Position numbers and translations under genes: made by a program
Source of the DNA: Alsobacter soli
GTDB taxonomy: Bacteria; Pseudomonadota; Alphaproteobacteria; Rhizobiales; Beijerinckiaceae
NCBI RefSeq assembly: GCF_003004785.1
Contig: NZ_PVZS01000010.1
Location: 1-64,000, forward strand
Length of the DNA stretch: 64,000 nt
Direction of reading: 5' to 3'
Shown: piece after piece, positions 25,325 through 34,246 of the stretch
Numbering within the stretch: position 1 is the first letter of the stretch
Layout of the letters: each line of letters opens with the position of its first letter
Notes under the pieces: model-generated
What the model was told of the DNA's origin: nothing
The model's input: only the letters and a program-made list of their open reading frames with translations
Database searches by the model: none

Positions 25325-25350
25325 CCCGGCCAGGCACGAGCCTGGCCGGG
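25325..25350 (+). terminator. Strong hairpin after the third importer
   Basis: A perfect 11-bp GC-rich stem (CCCGGCCAGGC/GCCTGGCCGGG) with loop ACGA, starting 15 bases after the binding-protein stop. There is no U-tract, so it may be a partial terminator or mRNA 3'-end stabiliser before the downstream hotdog gene. Confidence 0.6.
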
Positions 25351-25426
25351 CTCTCACCTGCTCTCGCCGGCCGGAAGAGCCGCCGACCGCTCCCCTCGAT
25401 CTAGCAAGACGACCCAGGACATGACG

Positions 25427-26443
25427 ATGACCCAGTCGACCGCATCCGCCCCGGAACCCTGGCGCGACCTCACCGACCCTCGCAAGGCCGCCACCGTGGA
25501 GGACCTCGAGGCGGGCCTGAAGGAGCCGGTATTTGAGAACCTCGAAATTCCCGAGGAACTCGGTCCGGTTACGATTGTGGTTGACGACCACAAGATCAAG
25601 CGCTTCGCCTTCACTCAGGACGATTACGGCGATTGGTATTTCAAGGGTGGAAGCCCGTTTGGCGGAGCCCGCATCGGCCAGCCAGCCCTGCTGGGCAACG
25701 ACCTCGTCCAACTCTTCACGACGCGCTATCGGGCGAGCAAGACAGTGGGCTTCCACACTGAGGAGCAGATCTGGTTCGATAGCCCGGTGAAGCTCGGTGA
25801 GCTGGTCACGCTCTCAGGCAAGTACGTAGAAGCCTATGAGCGCCGCGGTCAGGGGTACGTCGTCATGGAAGCCCAGGCCACCGGCGAGGACGGCCGCAGC
25901 ATCATCCGTCACCGAGGCGTCGAGATCCTCCGCACCGTACCAGGCCTCATCGCCGGCCGCGGCAGCAGCGAAACGCCAGAGCGCAGAGTAACTGGCGAGG
26001 CCCCGGCGAACGCGCGCCGGATTGAGAGGGCGGAGGCCGATTTGGCGGTCGGCGACGTACTGGCGCCCCTGCGCAAGGAATTCACCGCCGAGCAGACCTC
26101 CGTGTTTTCGCGCGTCGGTGAATACGTCCGAAATACGCATAACGACCTCGAGATCGCCCGCAAAGGCAAGCTGCCCACCCTCATCGTGCAGGGGCAGCAG
26201 CAGTATGGGGCTGCAGCTGAGCTCCTTGCGCGCGCCTTTGGCGCGAAATGGTTCACCAAGGGCTGGCTGAAGATGAAGTTTATCAACACGTTGCAGGTGT
26301 TTGACCCTGTGTCTTTCTCCGGCGTCGTTACGTCAATCACCCATCAGCCCGCTGGGTCTCGTCTCGTAGAACTCGATGTCTGGGCCCGGCGTGAGTCAGA
26401 TGGAAAGCTGACGGCCGTCGGTTGGGCCTCGTGCCAGATCTAG
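25427..26443 (+). CDS. MaoC-like double-hotdog protein (putative enoyl-CoA hydratase/dehydratase)
   Basis: The 338-residue protein appears to hold two hotdog-fold halves. The N-terminal half (about 40-170) has FTQDDYGDWYF and PALLGNDLVQLFTTRY. The C-terminal half (about 205-335) has FSRVGEYVRNTHNDLEIAR and a closing VELDVWARRESDGK. This layout is that of MaoC/FAS1-type (R)-specific hydratases acting on acyl-CoA. The classical D-X4-H catalytic pair is not obvious, so function is tentative. It follows the third importer and probably dehydrates or hydrates a pathway acyl-CoA. Start 25427 is preferred to 25421 for spacing from AGGA. Confidence 0.7.
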   Translation: MTQSTASAPEPWRDLTDPRKAATVEDLEAGLKEPVFENLEIPEELGPVTIVVDDHKIKRFAFTQDDYGDWYFKGGSPFGGARIGQPALLGNDLVQLFTTRYRASKTVGFHTEEQIWFDSPVKLGELVTLSGKYVEAYERRGQGYVVMEAQATGEDGRSIIRHRGVEILRTVPGLIAGRGSSETPERRVTGEAPANARRIERAEADLAVGDVLAPLRKEFTAEQTSVFSRVGEYVRNTHNDLEIARKGKLPTLIVQGQQQYGAAAELLARAFGAKWFTKGWLKMKFINTLQVFDPVSFSGVVTSITHQPAGSRLVELDVWARRESDGKLTAVGWASCQI

Positions 26444-27284
26444 ATTAGCCTGATCGTGCGGGAACGCCCCGCCAAGAGGGCGACGCCGCGACAGAGTAAG
26501 GGGTGTACGACAAGGTCACGGAACTCACCTCTCGCTCCCTATTGCAAGTGCTCCTTCGGCGGGGGTCGTGAGCTCGCAGTCGCACGTCCTTCATTTCAGC
26601 CAAGAAGGAGCGATCGAGATGATTGACGCTTTGCGCGCCATGCCGGGTGAACGATTGAGCTTGTTCGAAGGCTACGTGGACGCCGATGATCGGGCTCGCA
26701 CTTGTCGAACAACCGCGGAAGCAATTATTCGATACTCGCGACAGCCAGGTGGACGCAAACGTTCCAGCGACTTCCTGCTCTTCAGGGCGATGGCCGTGGG
26801 ATTCGCTCCTCGGTCGGGTTGCTGACGATCTTTGGCCGGGAGGTCCTGCACGCTCGTTCATTCCTCTCGTGTCACCGTTGCGCCTCTAGCGACTACGGCA
26901 AGCGCAGGCCAGCAAGCCGCTTAAATCTGAGCCAACAGGGCCGAAGGGGACTCTCTCAACGTCAGCTAAGGGTCAAGTCCAGCCGGGCAAGCCACTCAAA
27001 CTCAAGGTCCGAGTTGGGTCGAGTGCAGGCATTGGAGCGGACCGAGGCCAAGAGCCGCTCAGGGTCGCGAATGTCTTTCAGTCTCCCGACCCCAGGCAAC
27101 TTCGAATCGAGACCGGCAATCGGGATAACGAGGGACCGTTCTAATCTGGCCCGATCACAGCGCGAACGTTCCGGAGCCTGCCCCAATTTTCAGCCTTGCT
27201 GACTTCAGGCGAGGCGGTCAGCATTGTTTACAAGTATCTATAAGGGTTTATTTTCTTATTGTGTTCGTAAACTGGATTTGTTCA
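26444..27284 (+). other. 841-bp region with no confident gene
   Basis: Short open frames exist on both strands, the longest about 138-166 codons, but none shows recognisable domains, a good ribosome site or codon use like the neighbours. The last 70 bases before the recombinase (about 27220-27284) are strikingly AT-rich, consistent with a promoter or accessory recombination sequence. The rest may be decayed mobile-element DNA. Confidence 0.5.
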
Positions 27285-27884
27285 ATGCCCAGGCAGGTGG
27301 GTACGACCGGTCGCGCGGCGATCGTCCCAAGAAGCGAGTTCGAACGGCTCCTTGTCGCCATTAAGTGTCGGACCTATCCAGCCCGCGATCGCGCCATAGC
27401 TTGCGTCAGCTTCTATCTAGGTCTGCGAGCGAAGGAGATCGCAGCTCTCAGGCTCGACGACATTTACACCAGAGATGGCGAGGTCCGCGCGGTGCTGCAC
27501 CTGCGGCCTGCTTACAGCAAGAAGGGGCGCATGCGCGACGTCTACATGTCGTCTGAACAGTTGCGTTCTGCGCTCTCGAGCTATCGTCTGGTTCGGCAGG
27601 CTGCGTCTTGGTCCGAGCCGCTATTCCCGACCCGAACCGGGCGGCATTTCACGCCCAATGGAATGGTTCAGCTCTTTCGCGATATGTACGCCCAAGCAGG
27701 GATCGAGGGGGCGTCCTCGCACTCTGGTAGACGCACGATGATCACCCGCCTGGCCGAAATGGGGGTGGACCTCAAGGCGATCGCCACGCTGGCGGGACAC
27801 GCCAGCATCGCGACCACGTGCATCTATGTAGAGAATAATCCCGCTCGACTGGCCCGCATCATGGGCCAGGTCGATTTCGACTGA
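27285..27884 (+). CDS. Tyrosine recombinase (phage-type integrase, catalytic domain only)
   Basis: This 199-residue site-specific recombinase has the full catalytic set: Arg48 in YLGLRAKEIAALRL, Lys79 or Lys80 in AYSKKGR, His146-X-X-Arg149 in SSHSGRR, His172 in LAGHAS and nucleophile Tyr181 in TTCIYVENN. It lacks the usual N-terminal core-binding domain (typical integrases are 300-400 residues), so it is a compact or truncated form. The ATG at 27285 is preferred to a GTG at 27261. It ends two bases before the convergent VapE-like gene and lies 1.5 kb from the interrupted comM gene, so it is the candidate enzyme for island integration. Confidence 0.9.
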   Translation: MPRQVGTTGRAAIVPRSEFERLLVAIKCRTYPARDRAIACVSFYLGLRAKEIAALRLDDIYTRDGEVRAVLHLRPAYSKKGRMRDVYMSSEQLRSALSSYRLVRQAASWSEPLFPTRTGRHFTPNGMVQLFRDMYAQAGIEGASSHSGRRTMITRLAEMGVDLKAIATLAGHASIATTCIYVENNPARLARIMGQVDFD

Positions 27885-27886
27885 GC

Positions 27887-29194
27887 TCAGTTGACCGAAT
27901 TCGATGGGCTCACACCCACTTCGCACAGCATACGATCGAGCTTGTTGGAGAAGAACCCATCCGACAGGACCTCACCCCTGCTGTGCGGGATGACAAGAGC
28001 ATCGGGTGCGCCGACACGCGTGTAATAGCGTGTTCCGTCTGACTTGCCCCGGTGCCAACCGTTCGCTTTCAGATGTTTGCTGACGCGGAGCTTGTCAGAT
28101 TGGCGGATGTACGCCCGCTTCACGTCAAGCGCATCGCTCAGCACGTCATCCACGGTCACTCGATGTTTGCCGACGAGATATTCGTCGATCGCCTGCGACC
28201 AGGGATCCGCTGCATAGCGCTGTTTCTGCTCTCCGCGCGCCAGCGCTTCCTCCGCCTCCGTCAGATGCCACTGATTGCCAGCCTTGTACAACGCCAAGGC
28301 CTCAGCCCAGAGCTGATCGCGATCAGCCGCGAGGGCCACGAGATCAACCTTGTTGCAGGCGACCGGCCAGAAGCGACGAGCGCCTGTTGCATCTCTGAGA
28401 TACTCGTCCGAGTTCGTTGTACCAATGAAAACGCACTGCCGCGGCACCTTCTCCGCCGTGCGGCCGTAAACAGGGCGGTAGTCGTCAACTGCACGGGAGA
28501 GGAAGCCCTTGCTGTCGCCATCGTTCGCTCGCGCGAGGACCGACAGCTCCGCCATCTCTATAATGAACTTGCCTCTCAGCTGGATTGCAGCGTCCCTTTC
28601 GTTCAGCTTGGGAGGCATAGAGTCCGTGAACCAGTCCTCACCGGCCAGGACCTTGATCGCGGTGCTCTTGCCGATTCCTTGGTCGCCCTCGAGGATGAGC
28701 ATGGTATCGACCTTGCAGCCGGGCTCCATGATTCTAGCCACTGCGCTGATCAAGAATTTGCGCCCAACCGCGGCGACATAAGGGGAGTGCTCGGCACCAA
28801 AGTAGGTGGAGAGCCAAGCGCTCGTGCGCTCTCGGCCATCCCAGACCAGGCCCTTGAGGTACTCGCGAACCGGGTGAACCGGATTTGCCCGAGCGACGAC
28901 GAGAGCAGCTTCAGCCACGGCATTCGGCTGCACATCAAGACCAAGCCGCTGCACAGCGACTGTCAGGCACAACCGATTGTGCTCGGTCCATTGCCTGTCG
29001 ATCGCGGTCCAGGGCGGATCGCGGGTGAGGACCACGGCCTGGTTGAACTCGTCGAAAGCAAGCAACCCTACCAGCTCAGGGCACTCAAGCAGCGCAATGT
29101 AAGCGTTGGCCAAAACAGACCTAAGGGGCTGCGCATCTTTGCGATTGGACCGCAGCAACTTGTCTTTCCACTCTTCAGAAACAAGGTCTTCCAC
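27887..29194 (-). CDS. VapE-like P-loop ATPase (virulence-associated E family)
   Basis: The 435-residue protein is of the VirE/VapE family found in prophages, phage satellites and genomic islands, where it resembles primase-helicase ATPases. It has a Walker A EGDQGIGKST at about 169-178, FIIEMAELSVLARA as a likely Walker B region, and the conserved FIGTTNSDEYLRDATGARRFWPV block. GTG 29194 is chosen because GGGAGGA lies four to five bases upstream; an ATG at 29263 has no ribosome site. Codon use is less GC-biased than in the genes right of 29426. With the recombinase it marks mobile DNA. Confidence 0.87.
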   Translation of the reverse strand: MEDLVSEEWKDKLLRSNRKDAQPLRSVLANAYIALLECPELVGLLAFDEFNQAVVLTRDPPWTAIDRQWTEHNRLCLTVAVQRLGLDVQPNAVAEAALVVARANPVHPVREYLKGLVWDGRERTSAWLSTYFGAEHSPYVAAVGRKFLISAVARIMEPGCKVDTMLILEGDQGIGKSTAIKVLAGEDWFTDSMPPKLNERDAAIQLRGKFIIEMAELSVLARANDGDSKGFLSRAVDDYRPVYGRTAEKVPRQCVFIGTTNSDEYLRDATGARRFWPVACNKVDLVALAADRDQLWAEALALYKAGNQWHLTEAEEALARGEQKQRYAADPWSQAIDEYLVGKHRVTVDDVLSDALDVKRAYIRQSDKLRVSKHLKANGWHRGKSDGTRYYTRVGAPDALVIPHSRGEVLSDGFFSNKLDRMLCEVGVSPSNSVN

Positions 29195-29425
29195 GATGTC
29201 CTCCCGTAGTGAGCAGGAGGGTAAATGAACTTGCTTGCCGTGACTTGCAAGAGGCTGATGCATGCACAGGTGACGGGCCGACCCGTTGCAAATTCGCAGC
29301 TACAACCCTTTGAAATCACTACGAAAGAATGTTGTCAATCTTGCCGGTCTAAATTCAGCGGGGAGCGGACCGGCGGGCAACCCGTTCAGAAGCTACCGTT
29401 GAGGTGCTCTAACTCTTGTTTAACC

Positions 29426-30328
29426 GGCCACAATATCCTGATGTGCGGGCCGCCGGGGGCAGGCAAGTCCATGCTGGCCGCGCGGCTGCCGTCCATCCTG
29501 CCGCCGCTGCTGCCGCAGGAGCTGCTGGAGGTCTCCATGATCCAGTCGGTGGGCGGGCTGCTCGCCGGCGGCGCGCTGACGGACCGGCGGCCGTTCCGGG
29601 CGCCGCACCACTCGGCCTCCATGGCCGCCCTGGTGGGCGGGGGCATCAACGCCCGGCCGGGGGAGGTCTCGCTGGCGCACCACGGCGTGCTGTTCCTGGA
29701 CGAGCTGCCCGAGTTCCAGCCGCAGGTGCTGGACAGCCTGCGCCAGCCGCTGGAGACGGGCGAGGTCGCCATCGCGCGCGCCAACCGGCGGGTCACCTAC
29801 CCGGCCCGGTTCCAGCTGGTGGCGGCCATGAACCCGTGCCGCTGCGGGCGCGCCGCCGAGCCCGGCTACGCGTGCAAGCGCGCGCCCAACGCCCAGTGCA
29901 TGGCGCAATACCAGGCGCGCCTCTCCGGCCCGCTGCTGGACCGCATCGACCTGCAGATCGACGTGCCCGCCGTGAGCGCGGCGGACCTGATGCTGCCGCC
30001 CCCGGCGGAGGGCTCGGCCGAAGCAGCCGCCCGGGTGGCGCGGGCGCGCGCCGTGCAGCAGCAACGCTACGCGGCGCTGGGGGCGGCGGGCGTGTCCACC
30101 AACGCGGCGTGCCCGGCGGGGCTCGTCAACGACGTCGCCCAGCCGGACGCGGCGGGCCTGAAGGTGCTGCGCGAGGCCGCGGACGCCATGCGGCTCACCG
30201 CCCGCGGCTTCCACCGCGTGCTGAAGCTCGCCCGCACGCTGGCCGACCTCGACGGAGACACGAAGGTTGGCCGCATTCATGTCGCGGAGGCGCTGTCCTA
30301 CCGCAGCCGGGAGGTGGCGGACGGGTAA
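29426..30328 (+). pseudogene. comM: comM/yifB Mg-chelatase-like AAA+ ATPase, 5'-truncated at an island junction
   Basis: Homology starts abruptly at GHNILM followed by Walker A CGPPGAGKS and continues to the normal C-terminus (VAEALSYRSREVAD). It includes the RAPHHSAS, LFLDELPEF and AAMNPCRCG motifs. About 300 of the usual 500 or so residues remain; the N-terminal ChlI-like domain is absent. The open frame continues upstream by chance, but that part is island DNA and unlike ComM. ComM is a branch-migration helicase used in natural transformation, and its gene is a known insertion target of islands in other bacteria. The first codons (CAC AAT ATC) are unusually AT-rich and may derive from the island's attachment site. 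Confidence 0.85.
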
Positions 30329-30411
30329 GCGCGGGACGTCCCCTGCACTTTCCGCGTTCAGGCCAACCCTTTTTCAATTCCTCGGCGCCATGGTGCGGGG
30401 GTGAGGGGTTG

Positions 30412-32508
30412 ATGGGCGCGTTCCAGTTCACCTTGGCCGGCTGGGCTCTCCTGGCCTTCGGGTCGCTTTCCGTCGCGGCGGTGGTCGCGGCGGCCTTTCT
30501 CCTGCGCGACTACTTCCGCATGGAGGCGCACGCCAAGGGGCTGGAGGCGCAAAACGAGAAGCTGCACGACGCCATCTGGGAGCTGCGCGAAAGCGAGGAC
30601 CGCTACCGCAGCCTCATCGAGGGCCAGGACGACCTGATCGTCCGGCGCGACCAGGCGGGCCGGCTCACCTATGCCAACGAGGCCTTCGTGGCCCTTGCCA
30701 ACCGCCCGCGCGAGCAGCTGATCGGGACCGACTTCCAGATCCCGGCGCTGGAGACCAGCGACGAGCGGCAGGCGCCCGACGGCGCCCGCAGCTTCGACCA
30801 GGCGATCGCGACGCCGCACGGCGAGCGCTGGATCTCCTGGCTGGAGACCCCGGTGCGCAGCGCGCGCGGCGACACGGAATTCCAGGCCGTGGGCCGCGAC
30901 ATCACGGCCCGCCGAGAGGCGGAGGCCGCCCTCGCGGCCGAGCGCGCCCGGGCCCAGGCCGCCAGCGAGGCCAAGTCCCGCTTCCTGGCCACCATGAGCC
31001 ACGAGATCCGGACCCCGCTCAACGGGGTGCTCGGCATGGCCGAGCTGCTGCTCGGCACGCGCATCGATCCGGAGCAGCACACCTATGTGCGCGCGGTGAA
31101 GACCTCCGGCGAGGCCCTGCTGTCGATCATCGACGAGATCCTCGACTTCTCCAAGATCGAGGCCGGCAAGCTGGAGCTCTCGTCCGAGCCGTTCGACCTC
31201 GCCGCGCTGGTGGAGGGCGGGGTGGAGCTGCTGGCGCCCCGCGCCCAGGGCAAGGGCATCGAGATCGCGGGCTTCGTGGCTGCGGGCGCGCGCCGCATCG
31301 TGGTGGGAGACGCCGCGCGCCTGCGCCAGGTGCTCACCAACCTCGCCGGCAACGCGGTGAAGTTCACCGACCAGGGCGGGGTCGGCGTGCAGGTGGAGCG
31401 GGACGCCGAGGGCCGCATTGCGTTCAGCATCGCCGACACGGGGGTGGGCATCCCGGCCGACCGGCTGGCGCGCATCTTCGACGAATTCGAGCAGGTGGAC
31501 GGCTCCGCCTCCAGCCGCCATGGCGGCACCGGCCTGGGGCTCGCCATCTCGCGGCGGCTCGTCGCGGGCATGGGCGGGGACCTCACGGTCGCCAGCGAGC
31601 CGGGCCGGGGCTCGACCTTTTCATTCGCGCTCCCGCTCCCGGACGCGCCGGACCAGCCTGCGCAGGAGCCGGAGGCGCGCTTCCGCGGAATGACGGCGCT
31701 CGTCGTCTGCCGGTCGCCCTTCGAAGGGCCCTTCATGCTGCGCCGGCTGCGCGAGCTCGGCATGCACGCGCATGGCGTCCCGAGCACGCAGAGCGCCGTG
31801 ATGCGTCTCAACGAGGGCGGGACAGTGCCCGACCTCCTGATCATCGACGGCGCGCTCGGGGAAGAGGACGCCCGCATGGCGGCGGCGCTCGCCAAGCGGT
31901 GCGGGGTCACGCGGCGGCTGGTGCTGCTGTCGCCCTTCGAGCGGCGGTCGTTCGGTCCGCCGTCGGCCGCGGGGTTCGACGGCTATCTGGTCAAGCCCGT
32001 GCGGGCGCGAGGGCTCGTCTCCCGGCTCGAGCCGGAGCCGGCCGCGGCCCCCGTGGTCGCCACCATTGCGCCGGCCCAGGGGCCGTCCGCCGCCGTGGCG
32101 GTCACTGGCCGCCGGGTGCTGCTGGCCGAGGACAATGACATCAACGCCCTGCTGGCGACCAAGCTGATGCAGCGCATGGGCGCCGCCGTGGACTGGGCCA
32201 AGAACGGCCTGGAGGCCGTGGAGCGTTTCAAGGCCTCCCTGGAGCCGGGCGCGGCGCGCTACGACCTGGTGCTGATGGACGTGCGCATGCCGCAGCTCGA
32301 CGGACATGAGGCCGCCAGGCGCATCCGCGACATGGAGGCGGCTGAGGGCCCGGGCCGCACCCGCATCGTGGCGCTCACGGCCAACGCCTTCGAGGAAGAC
32401 CGCCGGCTTGCGCTGGCGGCCGGCATGGACGCGACCGTCGCCAAGCCGCTCGACCCCGCCGCGCTCAGCGCGGCGATCGGCCTGGAGGCGCTCGCCAAGT
32501 CGGCGTGA
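30412..32508 (+). CDS. Hybrid sensor histidine kinase with PAS domain and two receiver-like domains
   Basis: The 698-residue protein has one membrane span at about 6-30, a PAS domain at 62-165, and a HisKA dimerisation domain with phospho-acceptor His197 in [11 protein letters not shown]. The HATPase_c domain has DTGVGIP and [10 protein letters not shown] boxes at about 342-380. A first receiver-like domain (about 425-535) keeps Asp479 and Lys528 but lacks the acidic pair at its start. A canonical C-terminal receiver follows, with Glu573-Asp574 and phospho-acceptor Asp623 in VLMDVRMP. No response regulator is adjacent. It begins 84 bases after comM on the same strand. The signal sensed is unknown. 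Confidence 0.92.
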   Translation: MGAFQFTLAGWALLAFGSLSVAAVVAAAFLLRDYFRMEAHAKGLEAQNEKLHDAIWELRESEDRYRSLIEGQDDLIVRRDQAGRLTYANEAFVALANRPREQLIGTDFQIPALETSDERQAPDGARSFDQAIATPHGERWISWLETPVRSARGDTEFQAVGRDITARREAEAALAAERARAQAASEAKSRFLATMSHEIRTPLNGVLGMAELLLGTRIDPEQHTYVRAVKTSGEALLSIIDEILDFSKIEAGKLELSSEPFDLAALVEGGVELLAPRAQGKGIEIAGFVAAGARRIVVGDAARLRQVLTNLAGNAVKFTDQGGVGVQVERDAEGRIAFSIADTGVGIPADRLARIFDEFEQVDGSASSRHGGTGLGLAISRRLVAGMGGDLTVASEPGRGSTFSFALPLPDAPDQPAQEPEARFRGMTALVVCRSPFEGPFMLRRLRELGMHAHGVPSTQSAVMRLNEGGTVPDLLIIDGALGEEDARMAAALAKRCGVTRRLVLLSPFERRSFGPPSAAGFDGYLVKPVRARGLVSRLEPEPAAAPVVATIAPAQGPSAAVAVTGRRVLLAEDNDINALLATKLMQRMGAAVDWAKNGLEAVERFKASLEPGAARYDLVLMDVRMPQLDGHEAARRIRDMEAAEGPGRTRIVALTANAFEEDRRLALAAGMDATVAKPLDPAALSAAIGLEALAKSA

Positions 32509-32526
32509 GCCTCTCGGGGTTCGGCG

Positions 32527-33108
32527 GCCTCATCGACCGTCATCCCCGGGGTCCTCCCGGGGATCCACGCGGCGGAAAAGCGTGGGTGGCCGGGACAAGC
32601 CCGGCCATGACGCGGAGCGGTCGTTGCGACCGCTGCAAGGCGGGCCAGGGTCCGCGGGCGCCCTGGATCGCTTCGTCACTGCGCTCATTGCGATGACGGC
32701 GTCGGTTCGGGTCAGAGCGCGATTGCAGCGGCCTCATCGGCCGCCATCCCCGGTCTCGTCACCGGGGATCCCCGTGGCGGAAAAGCGTGGGTGGCCGGGA
32801 CAAGCCCGGCCATGACGCGGAGAGGTGGTGGCGAGCGCGCCAAGGCGGGCCAGGATCCGCGGGCGCCCTGGATCGCTTCGTCGCTGCGCTCCTCGCGATG
32901 ACGGCGTCGGTTCGGGTCAGAGCGCGATTGCAGCGGCCTCATCCGCCGTCATCCCCGGGCTCGTCACGGGGGATCCCCGTGGCGGAAAAGCGTGGGTGGC
33001 CGGGACAAGCCCGGCCATGACGCGGAGAGGTCGTGGCGACCGCGGCAAGGCGGGCCAGGGTCCGCGGGCGCCCGGATCGCTTCGTCGCTGCGCTCCTCGC
33101 GATGACGG
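32527..33108. repeat. Triple tandem repeat, about 205 bp per unit
   Basis: Three head-to-tail copies start at about 32527, 32731 and 32936; the marker GGCGGAAAAGCGTGGG recurs at 32571, 32776 and 32981, exactly 205 apart. Each unit contains a CATCCCCGG...CCGGGGATCC arm pair, a GGCCGGGACAAGCCCGGCC hairpin and a GGATCGCTTCGTCGCTGCGCTCCTCGC-like arm. The third copy lacks the tail of about 35 bp. It fills most of the 749-bp gap between the kinase and acyltransferase genes. Frames running through it are repeat artefacts. Confidence 0.9.
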
Positions 33109-33257
33109 GACGGTCCGCCGTGCCGAGGCGAAGCCGTTACCGAAACGTCCGAATTGTCACATTCGCGTCAGCCGAATATGGTCCAGACGCTGCGGGCGGC
33201 GCGAATTGTCTGCGGGCCGGCGCTGGCGTCGCCACCGGCAAACAGGCCAAGGCGCCC

Positions 33258-34226
33258 ATGTCGCAGCAATCGCCCACGGTCACCGCGACCGTCTCCGCCG
33301 TTTTCGCGTCCCGAGTCCTCGTGTCCCTTCAACGCCGCTCCGCCGGGCTCCTGGCCCGCGCCGCCTCGCTTCGCCCCGACCCTGCTCCGGAAGGCTTGCA
33401 GGGAACGCTCGGACGCATCGGCTCCCTGGAGGTGCGGCTCGCCCGCACCAAGAAGGAGGTCAAGAAGGCCCAGCGGCTGCGCTACCGGGTGTTCTACGAG
33501 GAGATGGCCGCCGCCCCCGACATGATGTCCCGGCTGAAGCGTCGCGACATCGACGCGTACGACCTGATCTGCGACCACCTGCTGGTGATTGACCACGAGG
33601 CGCCGGCGGCCTTGTTCGGCAAGCCCAACAAGGCGAAGCGCAAGCCCAAGGTGGTGGGCACCTACCGGCTGCTGCGGCAGGATGTGGCCGAGGCGCATGG
33701 AGGCTTCTACTCGGAGAGCGAGTTCGATATCGCGCCGCTGCTGCAACGCCATCCGGGCAAGCGCTTCCTGGAACTGGGCCGATCCTGCGTGCTCGCGCCC
33801 TACCGGGACAAGCGCACGGTGGAGCTGCTGTGGCACGGCGTCTGGACGTATGTGCGCCGGTACAAGATGGACGTGATGTTCGGCTGCGCCAGTCTGGAGG
33901 GCACGGACCCGGCCCGTCTGGCCCTGCCGCTGAGCTTCCTCCATCACCACGCGCCGGCGCCTGCGGAATGGCGGGCCCGGGCGGTGGAGAACCGGCGCAC
34001 GCCGATGGACGTCCTGGGCAAGGGGGACATCAACCCCAAGGCGGCGCTGCAAAGCCTGCCGCCGCTCATCAAGGGCTACCTGCGGCTCGGCGCGAGCTTC
34101 GGCGACGGCGCCGTGGTGGATCGCCAGTTCGGCACCACGGACGTGCTCGTGGTGCTGCCGGTGAGCGCCATCAGCCCACGCTACATCGACCACTTCGGAG
34201 CCGAGGCGACACGCCACGCGGCGTGA
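33258..34226 (+). CDS. GNAT-type N-acyltransferase (OlsB/hemolysin-like, Acetyltransf_5)
   Basis: The 322-residue protein has the OlsB-type acyltransferase pattern: LRYRVFYEEM near residue 77, DLICDHLLVID, VVGTYRLLRQD, FYSESEFD, and FLELGRSCVLAPYRDKRTVELLW. OlsB adds a 3-hydroxy fatty acid to ornithine to make lyso-ornithine lipid, so membrane-lipid synthesis is the best guess. Its partner OlsA is not in the window. An extra N-terminus of about 55 basic and hydrophobic residues precedes the domain. Start 33258 avoids the tandem-repeat DNA upstream. Confidence 0.85.
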   Translation: MSQQSPTVTATVSAVFASRVLVSLQRRSAGLLARAASLRPDPAPEGLQGTLGRIGSLEVRLARTKKEVKKAQRLRYRVFYEEMAAAPDMMSRLKRRDIDAYDLICDHLLVIDHEAPAALFGKPNKAKRKPKVVGTYRLLRQDVAEAHGGFYSESEFDIAPLLQRHPGKRFLELGRSCVLAPYRDKRTVELLWHGVWTYVRRYKMDVMFGCASLEGTDPARLALPLSFLHHHAPAPAEWRARAVENRRTPMDVLGKGDINPKAALQSLPPLIKGYLRLGASFGDGAVVDRQFGTTDVLVVLPVSAISPRYIDHFGAEATRHAA

Positions 34227-34246
34227 CGGACCGGGTTGCACCCAGT

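Larger units (their letters stand above)
1..29425. mobile_element. Putative genomic island inserted in comM (right end at about 29425; left end outside window)
   Basis: The right boundary is where the comM fragment begins. Near it lie a tyrosine recombinase and a VapE-like gene. No comM N-terminal sequence is seen anywhere to the left, the DNA left of the boundary is less GC-rich, and the dispersed intergenic repeats found throughout 32.5-62.7 kb were not seen in it. I infer that the catabolic cluster is island cargo. A smaller element (about 26.4-29.4 kb) together with an independent loss of the comM 5' end is the main alternative. Confidence 0.5.

Noticed and set aside
26445-27202. Open frames of 74-166 codons on both strands before the recombinase
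   Set aside because: They have low-complexity, Arg/Ser-rich products, no domain and no good ribosome site. They overlap one another on both strands.
29225-29425. Upstream part of the long open frame that leads into comM
   Set aside because: Its sequence is unlike ComM and lies in island DNA upstream of the VapE-like gene. The in-frame fusion appears to be chance.
32505-33250. Several open frames of 60-250 codons between the histidine kinase and acyltransferase genes
   Set aside because: All are created by the 205-bp tandem repeat and repeat one another's peptide sequence.
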